This document shows, in pieces, positions 8,277-16,362 of a DNA stretch of 64,000 nt. Within the stretch, counting starts at the first letter, position 1. Every line of letters starts with the position of its first letter. The stretch comes from JACRPH01 sp041665465 (lineage in GTDB: Archaea; Nanobdellota; Nanobdellia; Woesearchaeales; GW2011-AR9). Position numbers and translations under genes: made by a program. The stretch lies in contig JBAYIU010000001.1 in the NCBI GenBank assembly GCA_041665465.1, forward strand, positions 868,001 to 932,000. The letters run 5' to 3'. Under the pieces are notes generated by a model. The model did no database searches, was not told the origin of the DNA, and saw only the letters and a program-made list of their open reading frames with translations.

Positions 8277-8654
8277 TTATTCTTTCTTCTTCTTAACAGC
8301 AGGCTTCTTGACCTTAACTTCCGCAGCTTTAGCTGCTGTTTTGGGAGCAGCAGCTACTTTGGAAGGAGTTTTTCTTTTCTGCAAGGTTCTTGCCGCAGCT
8401 TGTCTAGGTTTAGTTTCTCTTACTTCCATCCCTGCTTTCTTCAAAGCGGTCTTGAGGGTTTCATGAGAAGCTCCTGCTTTGATCTCTAAGACTTGGTCTA
8501 ATGGTTCTAGATGTTTGACGTTAACTTTCTTTCTTCTGGTTTCTCCGTCAACTAGAACGTAAACGTGGTCTATGACATCAATGATTACACATTTCAAACC
8601 TGCATCTCTACCGGCGAGCTTTACGCACACTCTTCCTACATCAAATAGTGCCAT
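8277..8654 (-). CDS. rpl14e: 50S ribosomal protein L14e
   Basis: 125 aa from the ATG at 8654; an upstream in-frame extension into the L34e gene is not likely coding. The first ~75 residues are the L14e KOW/SH3-like fold (FDVGRVCVKLAGRDAG, CVIIDVIDHVYVLVDG). The C-terminal ~50 residues are an Ala/Lys-rich tail ending in a run of Lys, longer than in many archaeal homologues and probably flexible and rRNA-binding. Follows L34e with two bases between genes, so the two are an operon. Confidence 0.9.
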   Translation of the reverse strand: MALFDVGRVCVKLAGRDAGLKCVIIDVIDHVYVLVDGETRRKKVNVKHLEPLDQVLEIKAGASHETLKTALKKAGMEVRETKPRQAAARTLQKRKTPSKVAAAPKTAAKAAEVKVKKPAVKKKKE

Positions 8655-8656
8655 TT

Positions 8657-8923
8657 TTATCCCCTCGCCTTCTGTTTTAACAACAGTCGAGTACATGCTG
8701 AACATAATACTCCGCCGTAAGGTCTTTCGGGCCTTTTTTTGGTCTTAGCTAGGTTTTTCATCTTTAAGGGAAGTTCTCTCGGTACTCCCGCTAAAAGTTT
8801 CTTACAGTTAGCACATTTAGCTTTAGACGGTTTTCTTCGTCTGTAATGTAACTTAACTGTATTTCCGGGAACGACTACTTTGATTCGACGGAAAGTTCTG
8901 GACTTATACATTCCTCTGGGCAT
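8657..8923 (-). CDS. rpl34e: 50S ribosomal protein L34e
   Basis: 88 aa starting MPRGMYKSRTFRR. A four-cysteine zinc ribbon is visible (CANC near residue 38 and CSAC near 76) with the basic segment KLHYRRRKPSKA between strands, as in archaeal L34e. An in-frame TTG lies upstream but gives only five non-conserved residues, and the A/T-rich TATA-like stretch at 8940-8952 sits about 25 nt before the ATG chosen here. In many archaea L34e-L14e lie just downstream of secY-adk; here they are detached from that cluster. Confidence 0.93.
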   Translation of the reverse strand: MPRGMYKSRTFRRIKVVVPGNTVKLHYRRRKPSKAKCANCKKLLAGVPRELPLKMKNLAKTKKRPERPYGGVLCSACTRLLLKQKARG

Positions 8924-8956
8924 TTTATTTAACCTCAATATTTTATATTATAGCGA

Positions 8957-9010
8957 ATCAGAAATACTTTTTCTGATCTGAGTCGCCTACAGATCACTCC
9001 GCTTGGGAGT
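8957..9010. other. cluster of three small perfect inverted repeats
   Basis: Three hairpins lie nearly end to end: an 8-bp stem at 8957-8977 with a 5-nt loop, a 6-bp stem GATCTG/CAGATC at 8975-8995, and a 5-bp stem ACTCC/GGAGT at 8996-9010. The first two overlap by three bases and so are alternatives or part of a switch. They lie between the divergent L34e and mntA genes, upstream of the L34e promoter. They could be a structured small RNA, an autoregulatory leader or a terminator; no known RNA family was recognised. Confidence 0.35.
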
Positions 9011-9190
9011 AATGTTTATATTTAAAATTAAGGTGATTTATAAAGGTTATGGACAAACCCAGAGGACTTTGTCCTAATCAAGAAAACAGAGTTTTCTGTG
9101 GTTATTGAAGAAAGATTACTATCTCAACCAAAATGTAGAAGAGTGTGCCTCCCGTTAGTAAAACGATAAAAGCAGAAAATATAAATAGTC
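9011..9190 (+). other. intergenic stretch with TATA-like boxes and two hairpins, possible small RNA
   Basis: TATA-like sequences occur at 9014-9021 and 9036-9044. Downstream lie a GGACAAA/TTTGTCC pairing (9051-9073) and a 7-bp hairpin AGAAAAC/GTTTTCT (9081-9097). A 19-codon frame from 9049 (MDKPRGLCPNQ, ending FCGY) is also open. Nothing here is recognisable; it may encode a small RNA or a peptide, or be spacer. The A-rich TATA-like site at 9179-9186 belongs to mntA. Confidence 0.25.
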
Positions 9191-9211
9191 TAAGAGATTA
9201 ATTTAATCATA

Positions 9212-9601
9212 ATGAATTCAAAACAATTAATCCTTCAGAACCTAAAAAAGCTTCGTCTTTTATCCAAAACGAACTTTGTGATACTTTTCGGATCGGTTAG
9301 TAAAGGCACCAGTAATCCTTTGTCCGACATTGATCTTTGTGTTTCTTTGGATTTACCAGCAAAAGAACGATTCAAAGCCAGAATTAGGCTCTCTGGTTTA
9401 GCACCAGAGAAGTATGATATTCAAATTTTTGAAGATCTGCCCCTATACATCCAAAAGAGCGTTATTTCAGGAAAAGTGCTTTATTGTAAAAAACAGGAAA
9501 AATTAATCGAAAAAGCTATTCAAGTCATTAATGATTATGACAATTTTAAGAAAACTTATGATTTTTATCTGGCTAAAGATAAGACCACGGTGGAAATATG
9601 A
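9212..9601 (+). CDS. mntA: MntA-type minimal nucleotidyltransferase antitoxin
   Basis: 129 aa. The pol-beta-type nucleotidyltransferase signature GS-x10-D-x-D is exact: GSVSKGTSNPLSDID near residues 29-43, with the further conserved acidic residue about 30 residues on (YDIQIF). MntA antitoxins transfer AMP from ATP onto a tyrosine of the partner HepT and so switch off its RNase. The gene overlaps the next by 4 nt (ATGA), the usual order in this system. A TATA-like AAAATATAAATA lies about 30 nt before the ATG, predicting a leaderless transcript. Confidence 0.85.
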   Translation: MNSKQLILQNLKKLRLLSKTNFVILFGSVSKGTSNPLSDIDLCVSLDLPAKERFKARIRLSGLAPEKYDIQIFEDLPLYIQKSVISGKVLYCKKQEKLIEKAIQVINDYDNFKKTYDFYLAKDKTTVEI

Positions 9602-10029
9602 ACAACAAAGTTTATGATTCTCGAATTGCTCAAAAGATTAAAGAGATTGAAGAAAATTTGGAACTAATTCAGGAAAATCTTCCCTCCACCTTTAACGATT
9701 TTAATAATCTCGGTTTGGTTAAAGATGGAATATATAAAAGATTAGAATATTGTCTGCAAAATTTAGTGGACATTTTTTCTATAATTTATACTTCTTTAAA
9801 GATCGGCGTCCCTTCCAACTTAGATGATATTTTTAAGGGTTTGTCTCAAAAAAAGATATTTCCTAAAAAAGTTATGCTTTTGGTTCAGGAGATGAAAGGT
9901 CTTAGGAACATTTTAGTCCACCAGTACGGAAAAATTGATGATGCTAAGGTTTATGAAATTCTTTCTGAGAAAATTGATGATTTAAATGCGGTTATCGTTG
10001 AAATTGAGAAATTTATAAATAAAAAATAA
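9598..10029 (+). CDS. hepT: HepT-like HEPN RNase toxin
   Basis: 143 aa, all-helical. The HEPN catalytic motif with its modifiable tyrosine (R-x4-H-x-Y) is seen as RNILVHQY near residues 103-110. In the HepT-MntA system this toxin cuts RNA until its tyrosine is AMPylated by MntA. Both partners are intact here: motif, length and ATGA coupling all fit, so the module is probably functional. The gene converges on the DsbA-like gene with about 10 nt between. Confidence 0.85.
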   Translation: MNNKVYDSRIAQKIKEIEENLELIQENLPSTFNDFNNLGLVKDGIYKRLEYCLQNLVDIFSIIYTSLKIGVPSNLDDIFKGLSQKKIFPKKVMLLVQEMKGLRNILVHQYGKIDDAKVYEILSEKIDDLNAVIVEIEKFINKK

Positions 10030-10038
10030 AAAAGATAC

Positions 10039-11049
10039 TTAACTGCAACTGCCACCTTGAGCAGAAGCAGTAGCTGATGCAGAAGTAGCATCAATTACTT
10101 TAGCACATTCTGCAGGTGCAGTATTGAAAGCATCACAGATAGCTTTTTGGTAAACATCGGGCTTTCCGTACTGATACACGCTAGTGGTTTCTACACCATT
10201 AATCTTCATGGTCGGAGATCCCTGAGCGCCAGCAGCATCGGAAGCAGCAGCTTCCGCTTTCATATACTCTAATCCTTTACTGGCAACACAACTTTCAATC
10301 TTAGTAGTGTCTACTCCGGCAGCCTTAGCTCCGTCTTTCCAACAAGCTCCGTTAGATCCACAGTTATTGTTTACGTAACTTAAGAACTGTAACATCTTGT
10401 CTAAACCGTAATTTTCTTTGACACATACTTCTCTCATATTCTGATCAGCTTCAGGTTGTCCATGTAAGGATTGAACAGTAGTTCCAGAAACTCCGACAAT
10501 GTAATGGATGTTCCACGTGACTTTATCCTTTAAGGCTTTGTAAACTGGATAAATAGTCTCTTCGGCTTTATTTCCATAAGGACAGAAACTCATTACATAT
10601 AAGTCTACTACTGGTTTATCGGTTTTAGGAATACTTTCGGGAGCAGCAGTTGCTCCGCTGTCAGCAGAAGTAGCAGCAAATTCTGCCACGTTGATTCCTT
10701 GTGGGAAAAATAATGCTCCGTCTTTAGTGACGTAAGTATCCATCTCTCTTCCGTTAAGGTCTAACTTCATAACGTACATTCCTTTATCTTCAGATACGGA
10801 CTTTAAGGAAGCAACGGTTTGTCCTTGTAACAACTCTTTATTTACAAAATCTAAAGTATTCTGGGTTACAGTGTTTTTACTAGACATACTCCAAGCTCTA
10901 AATCCACTGGTAAAAATGGATACTAATAATAGAACTACTGCAGCAACTGCGACTATTTTCCACCAATCTAATGGTGTAGCTTTACTCTTAGGAGCTTCAT
11001 GATGATGTTCATGATGTTCCTGGTGCTCATGATGTGTTTCTTCTGGCAT
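10039..11049 (-). CDS. membrane-anchored DsbA/thioredoxin-fold protein with His-rich cytoplasmic tail
   Basis: 336 aa. Residues 1-20 are His/Glu-rich, then one transmembrane helix at about 30-48 (IVAVAAVVLLLVSIF), a ~90-residue linker domain, and from about 148 a DsbA-like thioredoxin fold (VVDLYVMSFCPYGNKAEE) with the cis-Pro segment GSPTMKING. The active site is CPYG, not CxxC, so the resolving cysteine must lie elsewhere; several other Cys occur (NNCGSNGAC and the terminal GSCS). The His-rich tail may bind metal. GGGGTGA precedes the ATG, and it follows the EMC3-like gene, which fits membrane-protein or secreted-protein maturation. Confidence 0.75.
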   Translation of the reverse strand: MPEETHHEHQEHHEHHHEAPKSKATPLDWWKIVAVAAVVLLLVSIFTSGFRAWSMSSKNTVTQNTLDFVNKELLQGQTVASLKSVSEDKGMYVMKLDLNGREMDTYVTKDGALFFPQGINVAEFAATSADSGATAAPESIPKTDKPVVDLYVMSFCPYGNKAEETIYPVYKALKDKVTWNIHYIVGVSGTTVQSLHGQPEADQNMREVCVKENYGLDKMLQFLSYVNNNCGSNGACWKDGAKAAGVDTTKIESCVASKGLEYMKAEAAASDAAGAQGSPTMKINGVETTSVYQYGKPDVYQKAICDAFNTAPAECAKVIDATSASATASAQGGSCS

Positions 11050-11075
11050 AATTTCACCCCTCTTTTTTTGTTGTT

Positions 11076-11837
11076 TTAATATAAGTTAAACAGTTTTCTT
11101 AATCCCAAACTGAAGATTAAGGAAAATATGATGTACAAGCCTACCCAACCAGGATGCCACCCAAAAATAGAAAGGGTCCCTAACGGTTTTAATTCTTTAT
11201 AATTAATCTGAACTCTTTCTAAATCTGAATGTTGATAAAGGGTTATGGCTTCAGCAGTGTTCATCTTTTGAGTTATAATCACTGTTTTATTCTGTTCAAT
11301 TTCTCCAGATTTAAATTTAAGCAGATGTTCTCCTTCTTCACTTTTCAAACCCCAAGTTACTCCTTCTTTGGATATGTTTTGTTCTGCTGGACTGATTAGA
11401 AGGGTAGTATTGTCGGTGATTAATTTGGCAGTTCCCACCACTCCTTCTTTGAAAAACGCAGTCACGGTATAAGTTTCTCCCGGAAAAAGGGGTTCATAGC
11501 TTAAATGTCCGGCCATCCAGCCAAAGATTAACAATACTGGAATCATAGTGATTAACATCGGTTTGAAAGAATGTTTCATATAACCCATGTTAGCTTTCAT
11601 GGCTTCCTTCTGGACTTTCATCATTTCCTCAGGATTACTACGTAATTCTTTCATACGTTGCTGGAACTCTTTCTGTTGTTCCTTTAATTTCTTCATCTCA
11701 CCCTGATCAGTGAAATATTTGTAAACTAAAGTAACTAAAATTGATATGACTAAAGCTAGTACAACTAATCCCCAGAAGGGACTTAGGTTTAACAACCACA
11801 AAAATATGGGGTTAAATGCTGGATCTAAAAAGGCCAT
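11076..11837 (-). CDS. EMC3/TMCO1-like (DUF106) membrane protein, Oxa1 superfamily
   Basis: 253 aa. A first transmembrane helix (residues ~15-38), a charged coiled-coil hairpin (GEMKKLKEQQKEFQQRMKEL), then helices near 92-110 and 228-247 match the DUF106 archaeal relatives of YidC/Oxa1/EMC3, which help insert membrane proteins. Between helices 2 and 3 there is a ~110-residue predicted beta-rich extracellular insertion absent from the shortest homologues. First gene of a pair with the DsbA-like gene; a TATA-like box lies at about 11884-11891 and GAGGT precedes the ATG, so this mRNA has a leader. In many archaea DUF106 genes lie near adk/L34e, in agreement with the nearby L34e. Confidence 0.8.
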   Translation of the reverse strand: MAFLDPAFNPIFLWLLNLSPFWGLVVLALVISILVTLVYKYFTDQGEMKKLKEQQKEFQQRMKELRSNPEEMMKVQKEAMKANMGYMKHSFKPMLITMIPVLLIFGWMAGHLSYEPLFPGETYTVTAFFKEGVVGTAKLITDNTTLLISPAEQNISKEGVTWGLKSEEGEHLLKFKSGEIEQNKTVIITQKMNTAEAITLYQHSDLERVQINYKELKPLGTLSIFGWHPGWVGLYIIFSLIFSLGLRKLFNLY

Positions 11838-11980
11838 CTCTTTCTTTACCTCAAAGGTTTAATAGTCAATATTTCTCGGTTTGCTATATAAATTTGTTGG
11901 TAGTTGAGGGTATAAAAGCTTTATGCAGGAATACTTATTTTTAGGGTAAGATTTATATTTGTAACCTCCCTTTTGCGATT

Positions 11981-12487
11981 ATGATTGATACCGCTTTGAT
12001 CTTAGTTGATTTCCAAGTAGAATATTCCACTAAACAATCTGATTATTATATTGGTAATCCTGAGAAGTTGATCGAGCGGGTGAATAAATTGATTGGGTTT
12101 GCTCGAGATAAAGGACATAAAATTATATTTATTCAACATATTGAGAAAGAAGGGGAGAATTTTGTGGGAAAAACGAGTGAGATTTGGTCTAAATTAAACC
12201 GAGAGGAATCTGATGCTTTAATCGTTAAACATCAGATTAGTTCTTTTTATCAAACGAGTCTGGAGAAAGAGTTGAAAGGTATTTCTAAAATTCTGGTTTG
12301 TGGATTATTAACAAATCTTTGTGTAAGGATGCTAGTAGAGGAGGCTTATGATCGAGAATATGAGATTACTTTAGTTAATGATTGTTGTGCTGCGTTGAAT
12401 GAAGAGGTGCACGATTTTACTTTAGAAGATTTAAGGATCACTAGGGAAGAGATTAAGTTTGTTAATAGTAATAAATTGTTTCAGTAG
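11981..12487 (+). CDS. isochorismatase-family cysteine hydrolase
   Basis: 168 aa, a typical length. The Asp-Lys-Cys triad is visible: Asp in LILVDFQ (residue ~9), Lys in LIVKHQISSF (~85) and Cys in GLLTNLCVRM (~111). Members hydrolyse isochorismate, nicotinamide or similar C-N/ether bonds; substrate cannot be told, and nicotinamidase would be one option although its metal-binding His set is not obvious. A TATA-like AGATTTATAT lies about 27 nt before the ATG, predicting a leaderless mRNA. Converges with the next gene with one base between stops. Confidence 0.8.
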   Translation: MIDTALILVDFQVEYSTKQSDYYIGNPEKLIERVNKLIGFARDKGHKIIFIQHIEKEGENFVGKTSEIWSKLNREESDALIVKHQISSFYQTSLEKELKGISKILVCGLLTNLCVRMLVEEAYDREYEITLVNDCCAALNEEVHDFTLEDLRITREEIKFVNSNKLFQ

Positions 12488-12488
12488 A

Positions 12489-13145
12489 TTATTTTACTTT
12501 TACTAAGACATTCTTGGGATTTCTTCCAGTAACTCTAGTGATTAAACGATCACCAAAACCAAATCCTTCACTTAAATCTAAACAAGTAAGATTTTCTAAT
12601 AGTTCAGTTAAATCCGGATTAGGCATTCTCCATTTGTAATATCTAAGTCTTTCTTCTTTTTCCAATTTTTGTTGTTGCTCACTCATTGGTTTAGGAAGTT
12701 CTGGTTCTACTCGGGAAAAGGGAACACTATTCCATAAGAATACTTGGTTCATAAATTCATCAATATTTTTTGGGTTATTCTTAATTGCTTCGTAAGTTTG
12801 TCTTAAATCCGGAAGATCTCCACAAACATGAAATAAAGCATAATTCCATCGGCCGGATTCATCTCGATGTAATCCTTTTCCATAAAATAATAAAGTGTCT
12901 AAGTTTCTGAAGACTTCTGAACGATGTAATAAAAGAAGGGGAGTGTATACTTTTCTTCCTACAAACTTATTGAAGTATACTTCACTTCCAGATTCATAAG
13001 GTGAACCATATCCTGGAACACTAGAAATCTGAAAAGAAGGTTGATTTTGACCCAGATGCAATTCGGTCTCTTGAAATAATTCTACGTATCCGGTTCCGGT
13101 TTGCTTTAATCTTTTCCAAGCTTGATTTAGTTCAGGAGATATCAT
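12489..13145 (-). CDS. hypothetical protein, 218 aa
   Basis: Not recognised. A soluble mixed alpha/beta protein without signal or membrane segments; features are an acidic/aromatic middle (SRVEPELPKPMSEQQQK) and a conserved-looking SEGFGFGDRLITRVTGR near the C-terminus. A TATA-like TTTATAAA lies about 28 nt before the ATG, so it is transcribed alone and leaderless. Confidence 0.6.
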   Translation of the reverse strand: MISPELNQAWKRLKQTGTGYVELFQETELHLGQNQPSFQISSVPGYGSPYESGSEVYFNKFVGRKVYTPLLLLHRSEVFRNLDTLLFYGKGLHRDESGRWNYALFHVCGDLPDLRQTYEAIKNNPKNIDEFMNQVFLWNSVPFSRVEPELPKPMSEQQQKLEKEERLRYYKWRMPNPDLTELLENLTCLDLSEGFGFGDRLITRVTGRNPKNVLVKVK

Positions 13146-13214
13146 AGTAATCTTTAGAATTCAAGCTAATTTATAAATTTGCTCCTAAAAAGTAGTGTTC
13201 CAATTGTCTCGCGA

Positions 13215-13823
13215 TTACTTCTTAAATCCTCTAATCATATCCGAGATTCCATCTTTGATGAATTCTGCAGCTAAGGCTGCTAACATCAATCCTAACACTC
13301 GAGAAAGTACTTCAATCAACCGGTCTCCCATTCTGGAAGCAATTTTCTCTGAATAATATAACATGGTCCAAGTGATAGCCATGACTAAGATTAAGGCAAT
13401 TAGAGGAGGCCAATACCCATATTGTTGAGAAAGGATGACAATAGTGGTCATCGCTCCCGGTCCAGAAAGTAAAGGAGTCCCAATAATAACTGCTGCAGCT
13501 TTCTTATCTTGATTTTCTTTCTTAGAGAATTCTATTCCAAATACCGCTTGCACTCCTAAGATCAATAAGATTATTCCACCGGCTACGACAAAACTGGGTA
13601 AGGAAATCCCCATAATATTTAGCAGGATCATTCCCGTAAACAAGAATAATGCTAATAATCCTCCCGCTACAGCCGTAGCGATTAAGGCAGCTTTAGCCTT
13701 TTCTCCTTTTTCTGCGCCTTTAGTTAGAGTAACAAATACCACCATTCCTAAAAACGGATCGATGATAATAAACAGAGCTAAGAATGATTTGAACATCCCG
13801 ATTAGGAATTCTGAAGGAAGCAT
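13215..13823 (-). CDS. MarC-family integral membrane protein
   Basis: 202 aa with six hydrophobic segments. The N-terminal FLALFIIIDPFLGMVVFVTL and the central GTPLLSGPGAMTTIVIL (residues ~112-130) are signature segments of the MarC/YchE family, and the length is normal. The family sits in the cytoplasmic membrane; its substrate is not established, and the old link with multiple antibiotic resistance has not held. TATA-like CTTTAAAT about 29 nt before the ATG suggests a leaderless single-gene mRNA. Confidence 0.85.
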   Translation of the reverse strand: MLPSEFLIGMFKSFLALFIIIDPFLGMVVFVTLTKGAEKGEKAKAALIATAVAGGLLALFLFTGMILLNIMGISLPSFVVAGGIILLILGVQAVFGIEFSKKENQDKKAAAVIIGTPLLSGPGAMTTIVILSQQYGYWPPLIALILVMAITWTMLYYSEKIASRMGDRLIEVLSRVLGLMLAALAAEFIKDGISDMIRGFKK

Positions 13824-13871
13824 ACCTGGTTATGTAAAGAGGTTAGATTTAAAGATTACGGATTTTTAAAA

Positions 13872-14333
13872 TTAAAAAATTATGGTCAAGATTAACAATC
13901 CCAAAATAACATCAACAATTATCTCATAAAACGGAATCTTAAATACATAACCTTCTTCTTTTAATCTCAATATCTTTTTAGTCTTAATATGAATATCATC
14001 TAATAACAAGTGTGAATAATAACCTAACACTAACACTATGGCTCCGGGCCAATAGAATAATCCCATCACCCCAGAGATTAAAGCCACAATCAAAGCGCCG
14101 AATCGATGATGCAAAAAAGTTCTTTCTCCGGGATCGCCACGTACTATTGCCCCATTCCAAGAATCTTTTAAGCTAAAATCTTTATATTTAATAACGCGAT
14201 ATAAATAATGATCCAAATCAATAATCACACCAATCAACCCCGCAAGAAAAGCTAATTTATGGTTCAATATCCCTAACTTAACTAATACTTCTGCTAATAA
14301 AAAAGGGACAATGAAATGAGTTTGCGGGTACAT
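13872..14333 (-). CDS. YdjM-like membrane-bound metal-dependent hydrolase (DUF457)
   Basis: 153 aa. Histidine/aspartate pattern of the family: an N-terminal THFIVPFLLAE, DLDHYLYR near residue 40, a FLHHRFG loop near 72 and HLLLDDIH near 108, between four hydrophobic helices. These motifs probably coordinate metal at the membrane. Three bases after the stop of a second family member (14337-14858), with which it is likely cotranscribed. Substrate unknown. Confidence 0.75.
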   Translation of the reverse strand: MYPQTHFIVPFLLAEVLVKLGILNHKLAFLAGLIGVIIDLDHYLYRVIKYKDFSLKDSWNGAIVRGDPGERTFLHHRFGALIVALISGVMGLFYWPGAIVLVLGYYSHLLLDDIHIKTKKILRLKEEGYVFKIPFYEIIVDVILGLLILTIIF

Positions 14334-14336
14334 CCT

Positions 14337-14858
14337 TTAAATAAAATCCTTAATCTTATGTTTGATCTCTTCATGTGCTAACCAAGCAAGTAATAAGATC
14401 GCGTCAATCGCAGCGTAAACGTTAATAATCGCTTCTGAAGAGATCCAATTCAATCCGTAAGTTCTAACACTAAAGGGCCAGAATAACATTAAAGTTTCCG
14501 TGCTAGAAATCAGATAATCTAACAAAATGTGGGTTCCGATTCCAAAAGAAGCTACAAAGAATAAGATGGCCCACTTCTTGTACTTGTTCTTATTGAACCA
14601 CAAGATGATTCCGGGGATGAGAAACAATAAAGCAAAGAATAAAGTGTGTGTAAATCCTCGATGAAACAATAAAGGTATTTGATATCCTAACTTAGTTAAA
14701 ATTAAAGAAATAGGAATATCGATATCTGGCAACATTCCCGCAATTCCAGCAACCAAGATAGTAAATAAAGTAAAATGTTTCTTGTGTTTTGTGACGTAAT
14801 CTCGATATAAGTCTGCTGAGACAATACTGGTTAAGGCATGAGTTACGGCGAAAGGCAT
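14337..14858 (-). CDS. YdjM-like membrane-bound metal-dependent hydrolase (DUF457), second copy
   Basis: 173 aa. Family residues: MPFAVTHALTSI at the start, GMLPDIDIP near residue 41, LLFHRGFTHTLFF near 63 and GTHILLDYLIS near 106; four to five membrane helices. Compared with its neighbour the motif HRGFTHT is the more canonical form. TATA-like CTTTATAT about 29 nt before the ATG predicts a leaderless two-gene transcript separate from secY. Confidence 0.8.
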   Translation of the reverse strand: MPFAVTHALTSIVSADLYRDYVTKHKKHFTLFTILVAGIAGMLPDIDIPISLILTKLGYQIPLLFHRGFTHTLFFALLFLIPGIILWFNKNKYKKWAILFFVASFGIGTHILLDYLISSTETLMLFWPFSVRTYGLNWISSEAIINVYAAIDAILLLAWLAHEEIKHKIKDFI

Positions 14859-14918
14859 AAAGAAAGTAAAATTTAAGAGAATATAAAGGTAACTGTGACT
14901 TCCAAGTTCTTACTTAAC

Positions 14919-16307
14919 TTATTCCATAAACTTTCTCAAACCAGGATTCATGTCTGACATATGTTGCTTAGCAATCTCTTCATAGATCTTGTAAACAATC
15001 ATTACGGTTAATAAGATACCCGTTCCTCGAGATAAAGCTCCAGATAAATCGGCAATAGAAGCAAGTATTCCTACTGCTGCTCCACCTAAAACGGTTAAGG
15101 GCCAAATGTATCGACTTAAAACTTTTTCAAGAATACGTTCATCTCTTCTGAATCCGGGCATTTGCAATCCTGCAGCCATAATTTGTTTAGCTTGACTTCG
15201 AGCGTCCATTCCTGCAGTTTGTACCCAGAATATTCCGAACAGAATGGACCCACCAACCATAACCAAGATATAACTTAAAGCTTGAAGCAATTGAACGGAA
15301 CTGAAACTTCCAGTGATAATATTGTTTAATAAATCAGGAGCACGGATCCAAAACACTAATCCACTAATGGGCGAGTTTCCTGAGAATGTTCCGAAGATGG
15401 GATGTCCCCATCGTTCTAATAGTTTACCAAACAATTCGATGTTAGCAACTAAAGCCGCAGTTAAGATAACCGGAATATTAGAAGTGTAAAAGAAATTTAA
15501 AGGCCAACGCATTCCATACCCTCTTACTTTTCCAAAAGCTAAAGGAATCTCTACTTTCATGGCTTGACCATAAACACAAATAGCGAAAACCACAATGGTT
15601 GAGACTACTGCCGCGATTTGAAGTGTAGCCGTGGTTATATCCCCTGCTGAAAGGGATTGGAATAAGGCAGGAATAGCACCTGCAGCTATATCGGGGTTAG
15701 TGGGAGAAGGTAAGAAATTAAATGCTCGAATAAATATCTGTTGAGCTACTCCGGCGGCGATGAATAAAGAAATACCCGAACCGATACCCCATTTGCTTAC
15801 CACTTCATCCATAAATAAAATTAAGATTCCACCTAAGACCAACTGAATAATTAATAATAATTCCATCTGTCCATAGATAGGAGTTCCAGCAAGAGCAGCG
15901 GAAGGGGCTAATCCTCCCATTAATACATAGATGCATGCTTCTAATATAATAAAGACAAAGGAAGATATCTTTTGTAACCCTTGAAATTTACGTCTTCCCT
16001 CAGGAGAGGTCAAGTCTAAGTTTAATATTCCTGTTCCTGCTAATAATTGTAAGACAATAGAAGAAGTTACTAAAGGACCAATTCCTAAAGAAATGATACT
16101 TCCAAAAGAAGCTCCTAAAATGATAGATAAAAATTCAAATTGTTGTAAAGCATTTTCTCCCAAGCCGTACAAAGGGATTAAACCCATCACAAAAAAAAGC
16201 ACTAAAACGATTAAGGTCCACTTTATCTTTTCTTTGAATGGTAAGCGCTTTTCTTTTGGAGCACTAACCTCAGGAAGATTGTTCAAAATCCCGTCTAAAA
16301 TGGACAT
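14919..16307 (-). CDS. secY: protein translocase subunit SecY
   Basis: Channel subunit of the Sec translocon, ten transmembrane helices in 462 aa. Recognisable: the amphipathic N-terminus, plug/TM2 region GLGENALQQFEFLSIILG, the cytosolic loop with RRDERILEKVLSRYIWPLT, and the closing TM10 with ISKQHM-like tail. I chose the ATG at 16307 because GGTGG lies 7-11 nt before it; an in-frame TTG at 16322 overlaps that ribosome site. It follows L15 as the last gene of the ribosomal cluster. A TATA-like TTTATATA on the minus strand at about 16353 could give it an extra promoter. Confidence 0.95.
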   Translation of the reverse strand: MSILDGILNNLPEVSAPKEKRLPFKEKIKWTLIVLVLFFVMGLIPLYGLGENALQQFEFLSIILGASFGSIISLGIGPLVTSSIVLQLLAGTGILNLDLTSPEGRRKFQGLQKISSFVFIILEACIYVLMGGLAPSAALAGTPIYGQMELLLIIQLVLGGILILFMDEVVSKWGIGSGISLFIAAGVAQQIFIRAFNFLPSPTNPDIAAGAIPALFQSLSAGDITTATLQIAAVVSTIVVFAICVYGQAMKVEIPLAFGKVRGYGMRWPLNFFYTSNIPVILTAALVANIELFGKLLERWGHPIFGTFSGNSPISGLVFWIRAPDLLNNIITGSFSSVQLLQALSYILVMVGGSILFGIFWVQTAGMDARSQAKQIMAAGLQMPGFRRDERILEKVLSRYIWPLTVLGGAAVGILASIADLSGALSRGTGILLTVMIVYKIYEEIAKQHMSDMNPGLRKFME

Positions 16308-16362
16308 TCTTTTAACCACCAATTATTTAATAAAAAGAAATACGTAGAGAGGTATATAAACC

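Noticed and set aside
8657..8705. Longer L14e frame extending into L34e
   Set aside because: The first 17 residues are not L14e-like and fall inside L34e; the ATG at 8654 begins the conserved fold.
9049..9108. 19-codon frame (MDKPRGLCPNQ...FCGY), with TGA where a zinc-ribbon Cys might be expected
   Set aside because: Too short to assess and weak promoter fit; a Sec or Cys readthrough reading is intriguing but unsupported, so it is only mentioned within the intergenic region.
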